Of a DNA stretch of 64,000 nucleotides, positions 10,934-20,032 are shown piece by piece. The position numbers were made by a program, and so were the translations under genes. The first letter of the stretch is position 1; each line of letters begins with the position of its first letter. The notes beneath the pieces were generated by a model. It ran no database searches, was not told where the DNA came from, and worked only from the letters and a program-made list of their open reading frames with translations. Source of the stretch: Aureococcus anophagefferens (taxonomy: Eukaryota > Sar > Pelagophyceae > Pelagomonadales > Pelagomonadaceae); assembly GCF_000186865.1 (NCBI RefSeq), contig NW_008705566.1:2163699-2227698 (forward strand), in the 5' to 3' direction.

Positions 10934-11515
10934 ATGCTCGAGGACGGCGCCGCCGACGAGACGGACGCCCTCGTGACGGCCCTGACCAAGTCGAAGCTCC
11001 AGCGCTCCGGGCCGAGCTTCGAGCCGACGTCCAACCCCAAGGTGACCCGCTACTACGACACCGACGACGACGACGACTACATCGAGGTCGAGGAGGTCGA
11101 GCTCAGCGCCGAGGAGCTCAAGGCCATGCGCGGCCCCTTCGGCCTGCCGCAGCGCAACGCGGAGCGCCGGTCGCCGCCGCAGCGGCGCCCGCCCGGCGAG
11201 CTCGCGGCGATGCGCGGCACCTTCGACCTGCTCCGCCGCCGGTCGGGCCTCGCGCCCGCGCCGGGCCGCCTCGTCCTCGACGGGAACCCGCTGCGGTCGC
11301 GGCGCCTCGCGGGCCGCTCGCGGAGCCGCTCGCGGAGCCGGAGCCGGGACCGCGAGGAGGAGTGCTGCATGTCCGACGGCGACGACGACGACCGCGGCGA
11401 CGCCGCGTTCCTCACGGCCTGGCCCGAGGCGCCGACGCCGGCGCCGAGCGTCGCCGAGCCCAAGGAGCCCGAGTCGGCCGAGGGGCCCCGGCTCCGGCGC
11501 GCCCACACCCACTAA
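10934..11515 (+). CDS. Unknown acidic/RS-tract protein, perhaps the 3' part of the preceding gene
   Basis: This 193-aa reading frame has an acidic patch (DTDDDDDYIEVEEVE), two similar ELKAMRGPF / ELAAMRGTF motifs, a short Arg-Ser run (GRSRSRSRSRSRDREEE) and an acidic tail. It is in the same frame as the preceding exon, separated by a single TAA and the codons for KEE. It could therefore be the continuation of that gene across an erroneous or read-through stop, rather than a separate gene with no promoter space. It converges on the histone deacetylase gene with about 40 bp between stops. Function unknown. Confidence 0.55.
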   Translation: MLEDGAADETDALVTALTKSKLQRSGPSFEPTSNPKVTRYYDTDDDDDYIEVEEVELSAEELKAMRGPFGLPQRNAERRSPPQRRPPGELAAMRGTFDLLRRRSGLAPAPGRLVLDGNPLRSRRLAGRSRSRSRSRSRDREEECCMSDGDDDDRGDAAFLTAWPEAPTPAPSVAEPKEPESAEGPRLRRAHTH

Positions 11516-11555
11516 CAGTTTTGCGGAACGCGCGCCGCGGAGTCGCCTGAGCTTC

Positions 11556-14037
11556 TTAGACCGAGCCGTCGGAGACGTCCGGCAGCTTGACGCCCGGCTT
11601 CACGTCTCCCAATCGCGCGAGCGCCGCGGCCGTGAGCGCCTGGGGCCCCGCGGGCCCGGCCGCGGCGCCGAGGCGCGACTGGTCCGGCGGCGGCTCCTGG
11701 AAGAACGCCGCGGCCTTGCCGCGGCGGTCGGCCGCCGCGGCTTCGAGGTGCGGCGCGGACACGTGCGCGGTCTGCGGGTTCGCCGGCTCCGGGTCGTCGG
11801 CCGTGTCCGCGGCGTCGTCGGCGATCAGCTCGTCGACGTGGGCCCGGAGGCACGTGTCGAAGGCCTCGCGGCGCCCGCTCTGGACGTACTCGCCCGCGGG
11901 CCCGCAGTCGACGCCGTAGCCGCCCTCGAGCACGGACACGACGCGCCCGCAGCAGTTCCGCCGCGCCCAGTCGACGCAGGCCCGCGTGAGGTCGCCGTAG
12001 TCCGACGCGTCGAAGCGGCCCAGGTCCACGGGGTCGCGCTTGTGCGCGTCGAAGCCGCTGCTCAGGATGAGCAGGTCCGGGCGGAAGCCGTCCAAGGCCT
12101 TCAACACTTTCGGCATGGCGTAGGCGTGGCACCACTCGGCGGTCATGGGCTCCTCGTAGGCGTGGGGCAGGTTGAGCACGCCCGGGTGGTCCGGGACCTC
12201 GCGCTTGCCGCTGCCCGGGTAGACGTCGCGGCCGCACGCGTGCAGCGACAGGTACATGAACCGCGGGTCGCACGTCCGCGCGAGCACGTCCTCCGTGCCG
12301 TTGCCGTGGTGCACGTCGAAGTCGAAGACGGCGACGCGCTGGAGCCCCCGCTCGTGGGCCGCGTACTTGGCGCCGAGCGCCGCGTGGTTGAGGATGCAGT
12401 AGCCGTTCGACTCCGCGCCTAAAGCGTTCACGGACGCGCCCGCGTGGTGGCCCGGGGGCCGCACGGCGCAGAGCGCGTTCTTCGCCTCGCCGGAGACGAC
12501 GGCGTCCACGGCCTGGAGGACCGCCGCCGACGCGGCCAGGGACGCGTCCCAGGTGTGGCGGTTGCCGCACGTGTCCTCGTCCTCGCCGCCAAAGAGCATC
12601 GTCGCGTTCGTCTTGAGGTCGAGGCACCGCCGCCGCACGGCCGACACGTAGACGCGCGAGTGCGCGTACGATAACAGCGCCGTGGCCCGCCCCAAATAGC
12701 CCTCGTGGACGCTCCGCTCGACCCAGAGCCTCGTCGGGTGCCGCAGCGCGGCGGCCTCGACGACGGCCGCGGCGGCGACGGCGCGCCGGCTCTGCTCCAT
12801 GCAGTAGACCTTGGTCTCGTGGAGGCGGCAGCGCCGGTCGTAGATGGCCAGGGTCCGCGGCCGCCGCGCGCCGGCCCACTCGTAGGCCGGCAGGTCCGCG
12901 TCCGCGTCCTCGCGGTCCGCCTCGGGCGCCTCCGTCGCCTCTTCGTCGGAGCGGCTCCGGAGCTTCTTCCGCGCGGGCAGGCCCCGGGCCGCGGGCCGCG
13001 CGACGCCGCCGACGACGCGGCCCTGGATGACGCCCTTGGCCGCGAACCAGGACCGGCGGAGGCTCGCCAAATCGCGGCGGCCGGACCGCGCGTGCTCGAG
13101 CTGGCGGCTCGCGGACGCGACGCGCGCCTCGGCCGCGGCGACGCGGTCCCGCGTCGGCGACCCGCCGACGCCCGCGGCCTGGGCCGCGACGACCTTCGTG
13201 AGGATGAGCTCCGCGTCGTTGTGGGCCGTCGCCGCGGCCGCGCACGCGTCGCGGAGCGCCGCGTCGTCCTTGTTGACGAGCTGCTGCACGCAGCGGTCGA
13301 CCTTCTCGAGCACCTCGAGCACGGCGACGCGCTCGCGCCGCGCGCGGCGCAGGTCGCGGTCGTCGGCGCCCTCGTCGCTCCGCGGGCTCGCGTCGTCGTC
13401 GCCGCTCGAGCCGCCGCCGCCGTCGTCGTCGGACGCGCCGTCGCGCTCGCGCTTCTTGCGCCTGCGCGCCACGAGGCCTAAGGCCCGGCCCCGCTTCGCG
13501 CAGGCCGCGGCCTGGGCCGCCGCCGACGACAGCGCCAGCGTCTCGAGGTCGCCGAGGAGCGCCGCGACCTCGCGCTCGGCCATGTCCTCGAGGACGTCGG
13601 TGGGCCGCGCGGACGCGCGCGCGAGCCCGGCCCGCGACCGGTCCGCGCCGCGCGCGGCGAGGTAGAGCCAGAGCTCCGGCGCCACGTGGCGCGCCGAGGA
13701 CCCCGCCGCCGGGCCGCCGCGGTGCCGGTCCGCGTCGTGCTTCGCCAAGAGCGCGCGCTTCGTCTGCGACGACGCCTTGTGGCAGCGGTCGCCGCAGTCC
13801 TCGACGTCGTCGCCCGCGCCGAGGTAGACCAAAGGCCTCGACCCGTCGACGGGCGCGTCCTCGGGGGGCGCGAGGCTCGGGCAGTCGCGGCGCGACGCGC
13901 GGTCGAAGGCGGCCGCGTCGAAGAGCCGGTTGTGCGCGTCGTCGCCCAAATGGTCGCTGCCCTCGGAGAAGGGCCCGTGCGCCGGCGGCTTCGGCTGGGA
14001 CGGCGCCGCGGGCTGGTCCAACGCCGCGGGCCGCACG

Positions 14038-14069
<32 letters not shown>

Positions 14070-16953
14070 GCGGTCGAGCGCGCGCTTCGCCAGACGCGCG
14101 TCGCGGTCCGCGCGGCCGCCGCCGTCGCCGGTCGCCGGCGGCCGCGGCGCCTCGCCGGCCGGCGTGTTGGACCGCGGCCGGCCCCGGGGCGCCGGCTCGT
14201 CCCGGGCGTCGCTGCCCAGCGCCCGCGGCGACGCCTTGGCCGACCCCCGGGGCGCCGCGGCCCGCGAGCTCCCGGGCACGCCGCGGCAGGACTTCTCGTG
14301 CGCGACGCGCGCGGGCGGGTGCGTGAAGCCCCGGCCGCAGCCCTTGCGGCAGAGGAGGGCCGAGCCGGCGGCCGCCGGCGGCGGCGTGCGCTGGCGCGGG
14401 CTCGCGAGCTTCGGCGCGGGCTCGCAGCGCGGCGGCTTCTGCACGATCTTCGGCGGCGGCGGCTCGGCGCGCGGGCTCGGCGGCTTCGGCGGCGGCGGGC
14501 TCGGCGGCTTCGGCGGCGGGCTCGGCGGCTTCGCCGGCTCGGCGCGCGGGCTCGGCGGCTTCGGCGCCTCGTCGGCGCGCGGGCTCGGCAGCCTCGGGGC
14601 TTTCGCGGCGCGCGGGCTCGGCGGCTTCCGCGACCGCGACCGCGGGCTGCCCGGCTTGCCCGCCGGGGGCCGCTCGCGCGGCGACGCGGGCGGCATCTGG
14701 CCGCTCAGACTCCGGTCCGACGCGCGGCGCTTCAGGAGCCCCGCGGACGACAGCGGCTGCACGGGCTTCATGTTCTGCACCGGCGACGGCTCGCGCTCCT
14801 TCTTGAAGTAGGGGCAGTCGGCCGTCTCGTGCGCGCCGTCGCACTTGTCGCAGCGCGGGCCGCCCGCGGCCGTCGCGGGCGGCGGCGCCTCCGCCGCCTC
14901 GTCGTCGTCGTCCTCGGCGGCCGCCTCGGCCTCCTCGGAGATGGCGTCGTCGGACGACGACGGCGACGCCGCGCGCGCGGTCTTGGGCCGCTTCGCGCTC
15001 CGCTCGTCGTCGTCGCCGTCGACGTCCATGGCCGCGGGCGCCGCCGCCGCCGCCGCCGCCTCCTCGTCGTCCTCCTCCGCGGCCGCGGGCGCCGCGTCGG
15101 CGTCGTCCATCGCCGCGTCGTCGTCCGCGGCGGGCGGCGCGTCGTCGTCGTCGCGCTCCATCGGTGCCTCGCCGCCGCTGTCCTCCTCGCCGCCGTCCTT
15201 GGACTCGGCGGCGCGCGCGACCTCCGGGTTGTCCTTTGGGCTCGCGGGCGGGCTCTCCGACGACGCCTTCGACGACCGCGCCTCCGAGTCCTCCTCGGTG
15301 ACGTCGGCCGCCGGCAGCGCCTCCAGCGTCGGCGACGCGGGCCGGAAGACCGACGGCGGCAAGGCCTCCGCCTCGGCCGGTGCGCCGTCGCGCCGCACGG
15401 CGTCCCGGAACGCGCGCTCGTCGAAGTCGCCCGGGCCGGACCGCGCGCCGAGGAGCGCCGCGACGTCCGCGCGTTCCCGCGCCGTCGGCGGCTCGCGCGG
15501 CGCCTTTTGGGGCGACGCGACGCCCTTCTTCGCGGCGGACGCCGACGGGCTCGGCGACCCGCCGCCGAGCGAATTCCGCGGCGATCCGATGGACCGGACG
15601 GAGTTGGACCGCTCGCGGCCCATGTTTCCGAACTCCGCGGCGACGGGCCGCTTCTCCGGCGGGCCGTCCAGCGGCGAGATCGACGACCGGCCCAGGCCCC
15701 GGGGCCGGCCGGCGTCCAAGTCCGCGCCCACGAGGGACCGCGGCAGGTCCGCGAGCACGAGGTCGCCGGGCGTCTTCGTGACGATCTCGTACCACGGCAG
15801 CGTGAGCACGACGCTCGGGTAGTTGACGACGTCGACGTGCGCCGTGGACACGTCGCGCGGCGGGTCGCGCTTCTTGTCCCGGGGCGACGCGGACGAGTTG
15901 CCGTAGGCCTCCGCGAGGCGCGCGCGACGCCGCTCCCAGCCCTCGGCGTCGCGCGGCCCGTCGCGGGGCTCGCTCGACGCGCCGAGGTGGGACGCCGCGT
16001 AGCCCGACAGCGCGCCCGCGATGCGCAGCGCGTCGCGGAAGCGGCCCGCGGCGACGTCCGCGGCGGGCGCCGGCGTCGACGGGGGCGCCGGGTCGGAGCC
16101 CGCGAGGGGCCGGACGTGCGTCGCCTTCGCGGGCGCGGGCTCCAGCTCGAACATGCGCGCGACGCCGTCGTCGGCGAGGTGCTCGGACCACCAGGGCCGG
16201 AGGAAGACGACGGCGACGTGGTCGAACTTGGGCCGGTGCTTCGCGAGCGTCGTCGCGTAGTATTCCAGGTACTCCTCGATGGAGATCGCGCGCGCGGGCC
16301 ACCACTGCGGGTGGTCCCTGCCGACGGCGCCGCGGTCCGCGCCGTAGCGGTCCACGAGGATGCGCTCCGCGACGGCGGACCGCGCCAGGAGGAGCCCGTC
16401 GCTCGGCCAGCCGTCCGTGAGGAGCGCGTTCGGGTACGTCTCGCCCGCGACGCGCCGCACGCCGCCGCCGAGCACCTAAAGATGGGCGGGGTTCGATGGG
16501 GATGGGATGCGGGGGGTCCGGGGGGCCGGGCGCCGCCGGGAGGCTGCGGGAACCGGGCCGGGCCGGGAAGGCGCGGCGACTGTTCCCCGCGGCCGCCCGA
16601 CGTCGCGGCGCGCGGCGACCCGGCGTCCCGGGCCCGCGTCCGAGGCCTTCGGCGCGACCCCGCGGGCGCTTCGAACGGATCCGGGCGCCCGGCGCGCCGC
16701 GAGCCAGCTCCCCGCTCTCTCCGACTTTTTGGCGGCGAAGAACGGGAAACCCCGTCGACGTCCGGACGCGGGGAAGCGCGAGCCGTCGCAGCTCGTCCGG
16801 CGGCAGCGTCTTCTCCTGTTCGCCCTCGGGCGTGTCGCGGCTGTCGTACATGAATTTGGGGTAGAGGGACTGCGTCTGCGGCTGCGCCGGCTGCGGCGGC
16901 GCCTCGGCGTCGTCCGGGGCTTCGTCGGCTGGTTTCGCCTCGTCGCCCGCCAT
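11556..16953 (-). CDS. Class II-type histone deacetylase, very large
   Basis: The C-terminal about 430 residues are a complete HDAC domain. It has RPPGHHA (catalytic His pair), DFDVHHGNGTEDV (zinc and charge-relay Asp/His), YPGSGK, SSGFDAHKRDP (zinc Asp) and LEGGYG. The order and spacing fit class II Zn-dependent lysine deacetylases. Upstream lie about 1,100 residues of acidic and Pro/Ser-rich low complexity with a CCHC-type knuckle (CDKCDGAHETADC) and a C2HC-like finger (CRKGCGRGF...H...C). The N-terminal domain (TYPNALLTDGWPSDG onward) is conserved-looking but unrecognised. The main frame opens at 16475 immediately after a CTTTAG acceptor. A first exon starting at the ATG at 16953 (MAGDEAKPADEAPDD) probably joins it by an intron of about 270 bp; the exact donor, perhaps near 16755, is uncertain. 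Likely a nuclear transcriptional repressor. Confidence 0.88.
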
Positions 16954-17316
16954 CACGGGACACGGGGTCGCCTTTCCAGCGTTCGCGGCGCGGCGGCGGA
17001 CCGTCAGGCCAGCCGAACTGGCTGCAGGCTGTGCTCAGTGAGAGGCTCGCAGGCTTGCGGCACCTGGAGGCGACCACTGCTCGACTGTTTAGGCACTTTT
17101 GACCCCGGTTCTCGATGTTGCAAGTTCAAGTTCAGTGCCGCGCGCGGCGCGCCTCTCACGTCGTCCCGCCCGCACACCTGCGCCTCCCCCACCCCCTCAG
17201 CCGATCGGAACTCAGGCACAGTGCCACCACACCGAGGGAAAAAAAATCGAGTCGGAACGAAGGGGACAGTTAACATGGTCGCGCGCGCCGCCGGCGCGCG
17301 TTCGCGGGCCGCGGGC

Positions 17317-17835
17317 TCACTGCGAGCCCGCGGACGACACGAGGGACGCGGGCTGGGCCGGCGCGGGCTGGGCCGGCGCCTGGGCTTGGTGGAGACAGGT
17401 CGGGAGCAGGGAGACGAACTCCCGGAGCAGGTCGGGCTGGTCGTTGAGGAGCTCCCGCAGCTGCGTCACCGTGTCGAGCGCGTCGCCGCCCTGCGACTGG
17501 AAGGTGCGGACGACGACGGCGAAGGTGGAGAAGACGGGCGACCCCTTGGGGTAGACAGCCGTGAGCTGGGCGACGAAGCGCTTCGCCCGGCGCACGAAGG
17601 ACACGGAGTCCGCGGGCAGCCCCGCGACCGAACTCGCCGGCAGGTCCAGGTCGAGCCAGCTCTCGTCGGCGTCCTTGTCGCTCCGCGACGCGCGGCTCGC
17701 CTTGTCGCTGTCCGACGACCCCGCGTGACGCTTCGCCGTCGAGCTGTCGTCGCCCCCGGGCGACGCGCGGCGCAGCCGCCGTTTCTTCGGCGGCAGGGGC
17801 TCCTCGGCCTCCTCGGGGGCGTTCGTCGGCGCCAT
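17317..17835 (-). CDS. Small Sin3-like protein with one PAH domain
   Basis: This is a 172-aa protein. A basic, nuclear-localisation-like N-terminus (PPKKRRLRR) and a Ser/Asp/Lys-rich linker are followed by one paired amphipathic helix domain at about residues 78-145. The helical pattern includes RFVAQLTAVY, VFSTFAVVVRTFQSQ, TVTQLRELL and DLLREFVSLLP, the classic Sin3 PAH signature. Full Sin3 proteins have several PAH repeats and an HDAC-interaction domain; this one has only one repeat and ends in a Gln/Pro/Ala tail. It lies about 360 bp upstream of, and on the same strand as, the histone deacetylase gene. A working link to HDAC recruitment is inference from domain and position. Confidence 0.72.
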   Translation of the reverse strand: MAPTNAPEEAEEPLPPKKRRLRRASPGGDDSSTAKRHAGSSDSDKASRASRSDKDADESWLDLDLPASSVAGLPADSVSFVRRAKRFVAQLTAVYPKGSPVFSTFAVVVRTFQSQGGDALDTVTQLRELLNDQPDLLREFVSLLPTCLHQAQAPAQPAPAQPASLVSSAGSQ

Positions 17836-18070
17836 CGCGGCCTTGGGCGGCGCCAGGGTGCGATGAAAACGAGCGACGAGAGCCGCCGCCGCGCGAAGGT
17901 CGAGGGAGCGCCCTTTCCGACGCGTTCGGGCTGCCTCAGCCTTTTTTTATCGCAAGAGCAAAGCGCGAGGCCGTGAACAGACAGGGGTAAACATGGTTTG
18001 TTGAGATGCCGCTGGCGAGCGCTCATCGAGTCGGGAGAGCGCCCGCGGCTTCGGACGCTGCCGCTCACCC

Positions 18071-18892
18071 ATGCTGACCGTCGTCAAAAAGCTCAAACAG
18101 TCGCTCACCGACTGGGTCCCGAAGGCCTTCGGCAGCGGCGCCTCCGACGCCTACGGCGAGCCCGAGGACGAGTTCCCCTACGTGCCGCCGCGGACGAAGC
18201 GCAAGTACATGGAGGAGCGCTGGACGGCCCTGCCGCCGCGGCGGCGCGCGAAGCGCCCCGCCGCGGACGCCGCCGCGACGCCGCCGCCGCCGCCGCCGCC
18301 GCCCGCGTCGGACGCGCCCGAGGAGCGGACCATCGCGGAGCGCCGCCGGGACAACGCCGCGTCGGTGCTCGCGGCCGTCAACGAGCGCGTCGCCGCGAAC
18401 AAGGTCGCGCGGCCGTCCGTGCCGTCGGCGCCGGACAAGGTCTACGGCGGCGACTGGGAGCACCTGGACCACACGGCGGACGTCCAGTTCCACGCCTGGG
18501 GCGCCGACATGGACGCCGCGCTCGCGAACCTGGGCATGTGCTTCTTCGACTACGTCACCGAGCTGGGCGCCATCGACGTCGACCCGGACTGCGCCCAGGC
18601 CTTCGAGGTCACGGGCGTCGACATGCACAAGTTCGTCTTCCGCTTCCTCGACGAGCTCCTCTACCGCTTCGCGGCCGACGGCGTCGCGTGCCGGTCCGTC
18701 GCCGTCCGACTCACCCAGCGGCCCGCCGCGGACGGCTCGGGCCACTTCGTCGCGTCCGTGACGACGGCGGGCGAGAAGTTCGACCTCGCCAAGCACCCCC
18801 AGGGCACGGAGGTCAAGGCGATCACCTACTCGGCCATGCAGATCCACGAGAACGACGACAAGGCCGAGCTCTTCGTCATCGTCGATATCTAA
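18071..18892 (+). CDS. ZBTB8OS: Archease, tRNA-splicing ligase cofactor
   Basis: The C-terminal about 145 residues of this 273-aa protein are a full archease domain. It begins with WEHLDHTADVQFHAWG and ends with the conserved VKAITYSAMQI and a final acidic VIVDI, the metal-binding terminus. Archease activates RtcB-type RNA ligases (tRNA exon ligation and, in animals, XBP1 mRNA) by promoting guanylylation and multiple turnover. The first about 125 residues are an extension not found in most archeases: basic, with a run of eight prolines. The stop codon overlaps the stop of the convergent SET gene. Confidence 0.93.
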   Translation: MLTVVKKLKQSLTDWVPKAFGSGASDAYGEPEDEFPYVPPRTKRKYMEERWTALPPRRRAKRPAADAAATPPPPPPPPASDAPEERTIAERRRDNAASVLAAVNERVAANKVARPSVPSAPDKVYGGDWEHLDHTADVQFHAWGADMDAALANLGMCFFDYVTELGAIDVDPDCAQAFEVTGVDMHKFVFRFLDELLYRFAADGVACRSVAVRLTQRPAADGSGHFVASVTTAGEKFDLAKHPQGTEVKAITYSAMQIHENDDKAELFVIVDI

Positions 18893-19821
18893 GTCGCGAG
18901 CCTTCGTTCCTCGCGCCGCTCGGCGCCGCGGACGGCCCGCCGCGCCCGCGCGTCCTCGCGCGATCGTCGCCACCAGAGGGCCCAGAGGAACGCAGAGTCC
19001 CGGACCCAGTCCGCGCACCGCGACCGCGCCCTGGGCGCCCGGTCGTCGTCCTCGCGCGCGACGATGCGCGAGAGCCGCGCGATGTCGCGACGAAACTCGC
19101 GCTGCTGCTCCCAGTAGGCGTCGCTGTAGTCCAGGAGGAACTCGTCGCCGGCGCGCACGGCCGCCGTCGCGACGACGCCGAGATAAAGCCAGCCGTTGCA
19201 AGCGATCTGTGCGAACGCGCAGTTCGCCGGCCGGTCCTCCCGCCGCAGCAGCCCCCCGGCCTCGACGTCGCCGCGACCCTCGGCGAAGGGGTCCGCGCGG
19301 CCGTCGTTGATGCGACCGAGCGCGTTGCCGACGTAGCCGCTGGCGTCGACGGCCAGCGCGACGATCGCGTCCTCGGTCCCCGGCGCGAAGGACGCGCGGC
19401 CGACCTCGACGCAGTAGCTGTGGAGCCGCGCCGTGCGCTCCTCGCGCGCCAGCAGCTCCCCGGCGTCCGGGCGGCGGCCGCGGCGCGGGCCGGGCACGGG
19501 CCCGGACAGGAGCAGCCCCTCGCCGCGCGTGCACACTCTTCCCCCGTAGAAGCCGAGGAACGTGGCGGCGGCGACGTCGGCGCTCGCGCGCGCGCCGCGG
19601 CCGCAGCGCGCCGTCTCGAAGGTCTCGACGGCGGCGTGCACGGGGACCGCCGGCGCCGCGAGCAGCTCGTCGAGCAGCGCCGACCAGGTGACGGTATGTC
19701 CTCGCATGTCGACGACCGTCGCGAGATCGCTGTCGACGCGCGTGCCGCCGAAGACGCCGTTCGTTTGCCAGCGGCGGCGCACGGATTGCAATATGGGGCT
19801 GACGAGCTGGCAGCGGTCCAT
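18889..19821 (-). CDS. SET-domain protein, probable lysine methyltransferase
   Basis: This is a 310-aa protein. A degenerate SET fold runs from about residue 85 to 255. It starts with FLGFYGGRV, then YVGNALGRINDGR, then the NC-containing strand NCAFAQIACNGWLYLG, and ends with AVRAGDEFLLDYSDAYW. The last block matches the SET 'hard-wired turn plus GEEL.. DY' core with its catalytic Tyr. No pre-SET or post-SET cysteine cluster is obvious, so substrate class (histone or other) cannot be told. The tail is Arg-rich. The last bases overlap the archease stop on the opposite strand. Confidence 0.75.
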   Translation of the reverse strand: MDRCQLVSPILQSVRRRWQTNGVFGGTRVDSDLATVVDMRGHTVTWSALLDELLAAPAVPVHAAVETFETARCGRGARASADVAAATFLGFYGGRVCTRGEGLLLSGPVPGPRRGRRPDAGELLAREERTARLHSYCVEVGRASFAPGTEDAIVALAVDASGYVGNALGRINDGRADPFAEGRGDVEAGGLLRREDRPANCAFAQIACNGWLYLGVVATAAVRAGDEFLLDYSDAYWEQQREFRRDIARLSRIVAREDDDRAPRARSRCADWVRDSAFLWALWWRRSREDARARRAVRGAERREERRLAT

Positions 19822-20032
19822 CGTTTAGAGCTGAAATGCTGCCCACGTCATGTAGCCCATGATGCAAGAATCGTCCAGGACAGACCGGTCCATCATTGAT
19901 AGCTCAGCAAAATCTCGGCATGTAGCCCATCATATTGCATGTCAGGCCCAAGGTGCCGTCATCAATTTATTTTCTAGCAGTTTGAGAACGTTTGGTGGAG
20001 GGCAGCACCATGGGGCTGAAGCTAGAACGCAG

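Noticed and set aside
19843..20032. N-terminal extension of the K+ channel from 19859
   Set aside because: The stretch is AT-richer, holds a repeated CATGTAGCCCAT motif and lacks the codon bias that starts at the ATG at 20033.
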